Assembly: GCA_033439295.1 (NCBI GenBank)
Contig: JAVTLE010000008.1
Coordinates: 2,480,001-2,544,000 of the forward strand
Direction: 5' to 3'
Source: Deuterostichococcus epilithicus
Taxonomy: Eukaryota > Chlorophyta > Trebouxiophyceae > Prasiolales > Stichococcaceae
DNA length: 64,000 nt
The notes under the pieces were generated by a model, which worked only from the letters and a program-made list of their open reading frames with translations, was not told where the DNA came from and did not search any database. Position 1 is the first letter of the stretch, and every line of letters begins with the position of its first letter. Shown here one piece after another: positions 57,001 through 64,000 of this stretch. Both the position numbers and the translations under genes were made by a program.

Positions 57001-60000
57001 AATGGCGGCAGAGGCCAGCGGCCCATGCCCATTTTCACACGTTGCCTTGAGACTTGGCTGGGAAGCGCAGCCACAGCAATCCGGCTGGCTGCGCCGGCGC
57101 CGCATCATGTCGGGCTGGGACGTGAGACCCTGCACACAGCCAGCGTCGTGGGCTGCGGGAGTGCGTTGCCGTGTCCATGAGCGAGTCGTCGCACCTTGAG
57201 GGTGCGGGGTGGCAGGGTGGTGCCCTCCAGGGCCACGAGCGCCTTGGTGTTGCGCCACATCAGCGGCCGCACCGCCGCCGTCAGCGTCTCCATGTCGCCT
57301 GCACAAAACAGCTAGCTCTCCGTGTCACAATGCCTCGTATGAAGGGAGGGCCAGCTGAAGTAAGTCCTCACAAGCCTCGGCTCGGGGCGCGGCGTGTGCC
57401 ATCGCCAGTGCCAGCTCCTGCATGTCGCCGGGCTAGACGATAACAGCTTGGAACCGTGGCGCGTGTGGCACATGCATGAGGCGAGCCATTAGCAAGGACA
57501 ATGGTGGCCCATGTGTGGCTAGTGGTTCTGTAGTCGTCACGGCAGGATCCGAGATGGAGCATCTCCGCTGCCATGGTCGAAGCCTCCGCAGCGATGGCGG
57601 CACTCGTGAGCACAGCCCTCATAAGCACGGATTTTGACAGGTAGCCAACACAACAGCTTGCGGCATGAGCTCCGCCATGAACGCCGGCATGAACTCCAGC
57701 ATGCTTCATTCCTGCCGTCATGGAACGAAGCCGGATCGCGGTTAGGAGTGGCGCCCGTGCCGCAGCGTCTGATGTACAGCCGCAATGGAATGACGTTCGT
57801 ACCTCGAAGCTTCTCTTCCGCCTCGAAGATAAAACACTGCAACATCACCCTATGCTGGCAGGCTCCATGCGCTGAAATTCGACATGCCGGCAGCATACGC
57901 ACCATCGGCAGCAAGCGGCACCTCCACGCAGTAGTGCCAGGCGCGCGGCAGCCGCCACGTATTCGCGTCAATCACCTGCAGCACTTCCGCAGTCACGCGT
58001 CAGCACAGCAAAGCCACCGCAGGTCCGATCCTTGCTTGCCGCGCCGGGCCTCTGCCCCCTGCGGGATGAACGTTTGAGGTACTTCGGGTGATGTTCTGAT
58101 GAACTCGCTGCATGTGTGCCCAGGGCTGGTCGTCGGCTCAAGACAACGAGGAGCGAATGGGCGGACTCCACATGCGAGTCACCAGGTGGGTCGCGCCCGC
58201 CGCAATGGGCAACCCAACACACACTGGATGCACATGGCGGCCGCGAACATATCACAGCAGGCCGCCTACAGGAGTTTTGGCCTGCTTTTCACTGTCAGAG
58301 TCTGCTCGACCACGATGCACTGCGACCGCTGGTGCCCACTGTCCCCGAAAGCACTCAGGTGCAGCAGGCCACGCAGGCCGCCGAGGCAGTGCAGGGCCAG
58401 GGGAGTGTCAGGGTGCCGCTGACCGCCCAACCAGCGGGTCGTCCGAACGAGTTTCGAGACCCGGGGATGATTTGTGGCACCGAGGCACTCGCCTGCAGCA
58501 GGCCGTGCAGGTCGCCGAGGCAGTGGGGCCCCAAGGGGGTGCCGGTGACCGCCCAGCGGTGCGCCGCCTGGATGCGCTTGGCCATCAGCGTCACGCTCTT
58601 CATGCCCGACGCCACCTGCAGCGCGGTGGGTGGGCTGGGTTTCGTTTCGGGCGCACAATGTCCGATTGGGGGCTGGCAAGTCCCTGGCGCAGCCTCAGCT
58701 GCTGCAGTTCATGCATGAAGTTTTGCGTGTGACCAGAGTTGATTTGCCACCTGTGTCGGTCAGCCTGGCCGCTGCAGCAGCTGCAAAACCGCTCGAGGTC
58801 TGGGATCCTGATCACCTGATCACAAACAGCGACCGCAGCCAGCCGCCACAGCTGGACCCCCACAGCCAACTGGGCAGGGACTCTCAGCGTCAGACATTCA
58901 GGTTTTTCAAGTATGTTCCCACCATCTGCGCCTCGTCAAAGGCGACGCGCCACCAGGGCACCGCCAGCAGCGGCGACACCGGGACGCGGTACTTCTTGGG
59001 GTGCCGCAGCCGCCGCTCCCACTGCACGGTGTGCCCGTCGCCGGCGACCGGGTCGGAGTAGTTGACCTCCAGCTGCAGCACCTACAGGATTTGAAAAGAC
59101 CTGAAATAATGAAAGCTCAACAGGAGTCCTGTGCGCATCCTGAGCCGCCCCCCGCTTGCCATGTTTGGGATGGCAACCCCACAGCAGGGCGGCGTCTCTG
59201 ACTGGCCCGGGCTCCGACCATCTGGGGACGTGGGGCCTGAAGGGCTGACAGGCGGCACAGCCGCCGTGTGCCTGCCAGTCTGAGATGTGCACGCTCTGTC
59301 TCGAAGCCATGCGGTCCATCAGACCATCTGCGAGCCCGGAATCATCCGGTACAACCCCGAGTTTCCTTCACGAACTGGCAGTGCTGGTGAGCCGCTGCTA
59401 CCACCACCACCCCCCTGGTGCTCATCAGCTGTGGGGACGTCCGCTGCACCTCCCCGTCTGGCAAAACCAGAAGCATCAATAGCAGATGCACTTGCCTGGT
59501 AGGTGGTCAGCACCACGTCCGCGGCCATGAGGCGGCCGACGACCGCGGCCGTCTCGCCGTCCGCATTGTACGCCAGCGGCGCCGCGCCCGCCACCAGGTG
59601 CCGCAGCGCCTCCCACTGGTCCTGCGGCGTCGCCTGGCTGCCCTGCATGTCATGAGTTGCGCTTCTGTCACCCTAAGTCCGACCAGTACAACCAACCATA
59701 GATTGAGAAATCAGTAGCCAACAGGGCCACAGCCACGCTTGGCGTCATGGCCCTCCAGCCGGTGCCGCTGCAGGCCGTGCAAAGCAGATGTCCACCTTGG
59801 GTTCTGTTCCAAAGTGACGGAGGCCAAGTCGACAGGCTTTCTGTGCCGCTCTTGGCGGCTGCGCCCTCCTGTCGGTATCGCTGCAGCCCGTAGTAGGCTT
59901 CCACCTCGAGTTCTCTTTGACAAGTTTGAGGCAAAGTCTTCGAAGCAGCAGCCTCACCCGGCCTCGCTTCGCCGCGGCGCCCTCCTGCCGGTGCCATTGC

Positions 60001-63000
60001 AGGCCGTAATAGACCTCCACCTTCAGCCCCGAGTGCTCCTTGAGCTCCGCCAGCCACTGCCCGTGGATGGGCGTGGGGCTGACCACCAGCGTGCCGCCCC
60101 AGCCCCTGCAGTCGGCAGGGCTGGGCGCATTACGATCGCGCAGTACCACTCCAGTGCATTCTGCTATCAGTCGTGCTGTAACACTGAGAAAGCCTGTTCG
60201 CTTGGCATTACTACGTAAGCTGCCTCTGACGCACAAGGGGTTCATTCCGCAGGTTCATGCTGGGAGTCAACCTGCTCGTGCATGTACTGTGAATGCGAGA
60301 CGCCTAGCACCTACGCACCTGCATCTGAAGGACATTGCTGTCGCTGCAGCGCCCGCCTTGGGCCGCACCACCTCGACAGCGTCGACGTCCGCCGGCAGCG
60401 GCGGCCGCGGCCGCGCCAGCATCAGCGAGATCATCTCCACCGTCTTGCCCTGCAGGGCGCAAGGCCAGACGTCGGCACTGCTGCATTTGCACCGCAGACA
60501 GGCGGGGCAGCAGGCTGCAACCGAAGGTCAGCTTGCCGACAGGGAGGTTACTAAGAGACGCTGATGTGCGCGGGAGGCAGCTGCTAGCCAATCCCTTTCC
60601 TGCCAAATTCGGAGCATCATCAACCTTGCCGGCACCAACGACGTTGCGTGGTTCCTGTTGCGTCTTTGTTCGTACCAGGCCCATCTCCTCAGCGAGGATG
60701 CCGCCTGGCACGGGATGCGGCGCCGCGACCGGTGGGCTCTGCCGCACCGCGCCTATGCACAGGATTTGTCAAGCCCATCTGGCATGGATGTGTGGCTGTT
60801 GCACATCGAACGGCACATGCTTGACCTGCCGCCGGTGCTGCGGCTGCTGGAGGCATTTTCATGGCATGCAACACTACAGCACCTTGCTGTATAGGCGGCA
60901 ACGCACTCATGCAGTAGAACCTGCGCAGGCACAGCACAGATGGTGCTCTGTCGCTGCCACTTCAGCTTTACATGTACACGACCACCTGCCCACCTGTCAC
61001 ATTGTCGAGGTACAGTAGAGCGCCGGAGCCCGGCACACGCAGCCGCCGCCATGCCGGCCACGCTGCAGCGTCAAGCGACGGCAGCTCCGAGGGGATCGGG
61101 TCGACCACTGTGTCGCCGCTGCCACTGCCTCTGCTGCCGCCGCCGCCGTCACCCTCGTCTCCCAAGTCTGCTGCCTCAGCAGCTCCATGCAGCCAGCCAG
61201 CCGAGCCGGGCGGCAGCACAGAGCAGCCGCGCTGCTCGCGCCACATCAGCCATGCGAGCGCGCGCCGCTGGTAGGGGTACAGCGTGCAGCGCAGCCCTGC
61301 GGCGGCTCGCAGCAGGTTGTGTGTTGGAGACATCAGAGAGATCGGGCTGGAACAATGTGCTTTCTGGACAAGCTGACAAACTGGACAGGACGGCTCGCCA
61401 TTGTCTGCTGTGCACTTCAATGCCCTCCGGACGCTCTCCTGCTGATGAGTCTACTTAAAGCCGCTGCCACTGCACCTGCCGCTACTAGACACTATTGAAG
61501 CCGTACCTGGAATCAAGCAAGGCAAAGACTTGCCGAGTCCTACCTGGTGGGTCGGGCACCTCCGCCGTCCAATCCAGTGGCTCCGCAATGCGCAAGATAC
61601 TGTCTCGCAACCCCTTTTGCTGCGGCCGGCGCCTTGAGCTCACTGCAGCGCACAGTGACAGCCGGCTCAGCTGCTGCTCCCTCCATGTTCACGGAGCTGC
61701 GGGTGCGGCCTGTCAGCACAGGACACCCAGCACTGCGAAATCTGCAGCCTGCAGGAGAAGGGAGACGGCCGGGAGCAAGACAGCAAGACTGCTGCTGTGT
61801 CACGTTGCCAACACAATCGGAATGGCATGTGCCAGCCTGCAATGAATTACCAATGCCTTCTGCTTGAACAGCAAGTCCATCGAAGCTGTGACAGGCGAGC
61901 ACAACAGCAGCCGCCGGCGCATGCACATGGCGGCAGCGAATTTCTAAACCCTACACAGCGACCACAGCGGCCTCACCTGGCTCCTGCGCCTTGAGCACAC
62001 ACAGCCCACCGCCCTGATGCAGGGCCACGTTGTGACAAACCCCGAACTGTAACCCCTTTGCTAATAGTCTTACAACGACTTCACCTGGCCCCTCCGCCGC
62101 AGGCGTCCACAGCGCGCCGGCCTGGTACAGCAGCTCGAATAGGTCCAGCGCCTCGGCGCCCTCTGTCGTGAGCGGCAGCGCCGGCGGGTGCAGCGCTGCC
62201 ACGACAGCCTCGTGCACCAGGGGCGCCGCGCCCCCCGCCGGCTCGGCGGCGGAGCCGCTGTCGGCTGTCGGGCCGGGCCTGGAGGCCATGGCGGCAGTGT
62301 CGGCCGCGGCATCGCCGGCTGCGTCCTGGAAAAACGCCGCCGGGAGGCGCAGCTGCAGCTGGACAACGTACGGCGCCCACCGCTCGGCGGTGCCAGAGCC
62401 GTAGTGTCGGTAGTTGGGCATCGCGCGGGCGACCCCCACCAGCTGCGAGACGCGGAGTCAGCAACGTTGCAGTCTGTTGGAAGAGACGATTGTGTTTGGC
62501 GGAGGAGACTGCACGGATATGGATGCATTCCCTTGCAGGCCATTGGAGTGTTGCGCGATGACGTGAGCTGGTCTGGGATATGGCGAAACCGCATTCCCTG
62601 GCAGCTGTGTCCCACCATGCCTGATGTCACTGGCTGCGCAACCAAGCCCTGCTGTCACGTGCTGGATGTGCATGCCGACGCAATGCGCACCTCCACAGCG
62701 AGCTTGCCGGCGCGTGCCATCTGCGCAATGGCATGCCAGAGCCCATGCCGAATTGCGCCATGCCGTGCCACCCTCCAGCGGCCCTCAAGGAGATAAGCGT
62801 GAGCGTGTGGCAAATCTGACAGGTCTGCCTCGGTGGTCTGCGCCTGCACCACCGCAGGAATGGCGATTCGAGCAGCAGCTGCACACACGGGAATCAGGAC
62901 TAGAAACGACATTCCCCAGGCTTGCACTGGCGGCGTGCAGATGCACAGCGGCGTGCCCACCTGCGTCAGCGTGAAACTTGTCTCATCGACCCTGAGCGTG

Positions 63001-63311
63001 TAGTCACCGAGGCCGCGGGGCGCGCCCAGAAAATCGAGGGGGAGGAGCCCACCCTGCCCAAGCGTCCTGCACGCATGCACGATTTTTTCAGTCGGCCAAT
63101 CGCCGCATTTGACAGCTGGACGTCTCTAGCATTCGCCAGGATGGTCTTCGGAGTCTGATGCATCAATATTGGAGGCTGCAGACAGACAGCCTCACTCGAG
63201 GCTCAGCTGCAGCGGTCCAATGACAATATCAACCGCCGCAGCTGCGGATGGGCGTGCGGCCTGCGTGGCCTCCCCCGGGCTGCCGGAGAAGATGGTCTGG
63301 TGGCTGCCCAT
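45029..63311 (-). CDS. SHPRH: SHPRH-like SNF2 helicase / RING E3 ubiquitin ligase
   Basis: Homologue of SHPRH/Rad5-type proteins that act in replication-linked DNA repair by ubiquitinating PCNA. Thirty-three exons in closed phase: 63311-63196, 63066-62961, 62843-62691, 62442-61977, 61296-60994, 60752-60676, 60449-60319, 60105-59958, 59642-59496, 59081-58923, 58615-58493, 57975-57903, 57298-57195, 56891-56742, 56558-56457, 56036-55733, 55515-55397, 55011-54916, 54392-54178, 53620-53458, 52724-52595, 52026-51897, 51665-51596, 51381-51253, 51001-50897, 50134-49942, 49646-49159, 48810-48637, 48197-48012, 46672-46520, 45887-45810, 45597-45472 and 45133-45029; 1,773 residues. Motif [14 protein letters not shown] (about 398-410, split by an intron), [26 protein letters not shown] (598-602), [23 protein letters not shown]3HC4 RING (Cys1472 to Cys1518), C-lobe [34 protein letters not shown]. 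Confidence 0.93.
50279..50686. repeat. Several decayed copies of SHPRH exon 26 start in the preceding intron
   Basis: The Ala/Glu-coding start of exon 26 (about 50111-50149 on the plus strand, GCCGCCATGGCTGCCTGC type) recurs in degenerate form at about 50282-50312, 50411-50450 and 50620-50686, always in the same orientation. Because the sequence is GC-rich and simple, some similarity could be compositional. Confidence 0.45.
51376..51530. repeat. 80-bp tandem duplication over the acceptor of SHPRH exon 24
   Basis: Segment 51376-51450 (exon start, CAG acceptor, upstream intron) is repeated at 51456-51530 with moderate divergence. Shared blocks include CTGTATCTG and CTGTGCACGAGGCG. The outer copy retains a CCCTCAG acceptor. 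Confidence 0.8.
52871..52919. repeat. Decayed copy of SHPRH exon 21 start with acceptor
   Basis: About 38 of 48 bases match 52686-52732, coding [13 protein letters not shown]. The copy reads [13 protein letters not shown] after a TCGCAG acceptor. It is direct and 186 bp upstream in gene sense. Confidence 0.75.
56116..56160. repeat. Decayed copy of SHPRH exon 16 start
   Basis: About 35 of 45 bases match 55988-56033. The exon codes [14 protein letters not shown]; the copy would give [14 protein letters not shown] followed by a GT donor-like GTGCAG. It is direct and 128 bp upstream in the preceding intron. Confidence 0.75.
57398..57430. repeat. Possible copy of SHPRH exon 13 start
   Basis: The segment reads [10 protein letters not shown] where exon 13 reads [10 protein letters not shown], with the block CATGTCGCC shared. 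Identity is only about 70 percent, so this is a weaker case than the others. Confidence 0.45.
58351..58430. repeat. Decayed copy of SHPRH exon 11 end (motif III region) with donor
   Basis: It matches 58486-58558, which spans [17 protein letters not shown] and its GC donor. The copy has small insertions, would read [11 protein letters not shown], and lies 135 bp into the following intron in direct orientation. Confidence 0.8.
59750..59907. repeat. Two decayed copies of SHPRH exon 8 end
   Basis: Exon 8 bases 59977-60023 (coding [16 protein letters not shown]) recur at 59861-59907 (37 of 47 bases identical; reads [15 protein letters not shown]) and again, with an insertion, at about 59750-59798. 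All three are in the same orientation, so the intron after exon 8 begins with a ladder of decaying exon copies. Confidence 0.8.
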
Positions 63312-63810
63312 GGCCTTGCCAGACCTTTGGGGTCACGTCCGTCAAGGCTGGGCTTCAGCAGCATCCATTTTGACCATGTTGAGGCTCACTCCCAAGTCAA
63401 TGTCATTCATGTGGAATGCAGTGAGGCCGAAACCGCATAGACATACTGAGCTGAATGTTTTACGGCCTCCGGCTCAGCTTAGCATGCCATATTCAGTTGC
63501 AAGACTTGCCAAATGAATCCGAGGTCGAAACATCTCGCAGCACGCGACGCAGCTGCGGACTGCATACAGGGCGGTGCACATGGTACACGTGCTTTCTCGG
63601 CTTCTTGGCTGCGTGCAGCTGTGTACCCCCTGGTACGTACTCGGCTTCACGCCTCAAAGAACTCAGTCAAAAGCAAACTGCAAGACAGTGTCGCAAGTCG
63701 CCTGGCAGACCCGATTGCAGACTCCGGATCACGCGTCACGAGCAGTAGCGACGAACACCGTCACCAGCTGCACCGTCTTGTGTTTTGTCAATCAACCTCG
63801 CAGATTTGAA
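63312..63810. promoter_or_regulatory. 5' flank of the SHPRH-like gene
   Basis: It lies between the SHPRH-like start codon and the possible plus-strand exons at the right edge. Open frames here lack features. Nothing else is recognised. Confidence 0.3.
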
Positions 63811-63811
63811 C

Positions 63812-64000
63812 CACAGACCGATCTGTGACCCCCGAGCTGTGCCCCGGCGAGCAGGTGACGCCGCACAGTCCATGTTGAAGGCCCCACCAGTCGTGCCCGA
63901 GCCAGCGCCACAGCATGAATTGACCCGCAGGTGACCTTGCAGATGCGCGATCGCGCTCAAATGGCGGATTATCAGCTCTTGCAGAACTTGAGGCCTCCTC
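63812..64000 (+). CDS. Possible internal exons of another gene, cut by the right edge
   Basis: A segment ending TPELCPGEQ at 63854 is followed by a GTGACG donor, and an acceptor CCCGCAG at 63930 opens an exon reading VTLQMRDRAQMADYQLLQNL to the window end in matching phase. The intron would be 76 nt. There is no family match. The minus strand of the same stretch has a Trp-rich open frame, so even the strand is uncertain. Confidence 0.3.

Noticed and set aside
62047-62084. 38-nt GT-AG segment in SHPRH exon 4 as a tiny intron
   Set aside because: Removing it shifts the frame and breaks the phase into exon 5, while leaving it in keeps an open frame.
63736-63960. Trp-rich minus-strand frame reading LWRWLGHDWWGLQHG
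   Set aside because: It is short, with no splice context linking it to the SHPRH-like gene. The opposite strand offers a better acceptor and phase match, though neither is secure.
1-64000. CRISPR arrays, bacterial operons, tRNA or rRNA genes
   Set aside because: No regularly spaced repeats, no Shine-Dalgarno-led gene strings and no tRNA- or rRNA-like segments were recognised; the gene structure is eukaryotic throughout.

Overview
This window looks like nuclear DNA of a unicellular green alga (Chlorophyta). Coding sequence is GC-rich and split into many short exons (typically 50-250 nt) joined by introns of roughly 70-1,300 nt, mostly GT-AG with a C/T-GCAG acceptor. The gene set (plant-type 3-hydroxyacyl-CoA dehydratase, organelle-type small heat-shock proteins, SulP sulfate transporter, DUF839/PhoX-like secreted protein, SHPRH-type helicase) fits an alga; nothing points to a bacterium or organelle. 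The exact class is not determined. Gene models were built by reading splice sites and keeping phase; in every complete model the exon lengths add up to an open frame.

Layout from left to right: a partial membrane-protein gene (-, 9-962), head-to-head with a second small membrane protein (+, 2170-3947); 3-hydroxyacyl-CoA dehydratase (-, 4854-6926); a 23-exon CBP60-like protein with a very long Gln/Gly/Pro-rich tail (+, 7526-18452); an intergenic stretch with a 448-bp foldback element (20067-20514); two tandem small heat-shock genes with organelle-type presequences (-, 20618-23568 and 24257-26682); a secreted Pro-rich/acidic repeat protein (+, 26997-28027) sharing a 314-bp promoter region with the second heat-shock gene; a 16-exon SulP transporter (-, 28182-34286); about 2.9 kb with no supportable gene; a 20-exon secreted PhoX-like protein with a Lys-Pro-Thr repeat linker (+, 37234-44485); a 33-exon SHPRH-like helicase/RING E3 ligase (-, 45029-63311); and a possible exon of another gene at the right edge.

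The genes do not form a pathway; most are housekeeping or stress/nutrient functions. The most distinctive property is structural. At least ten exon ends or starts have a second, decayed direct copy about 60-190 bp away on the intron (or 3' flank) side, often with the splice site included, in five different genes. In addition 8 of about 113 inferred introns begin with GC instead of GT. Both observations bear on how introns grow and how splice sites evolve in this genome.
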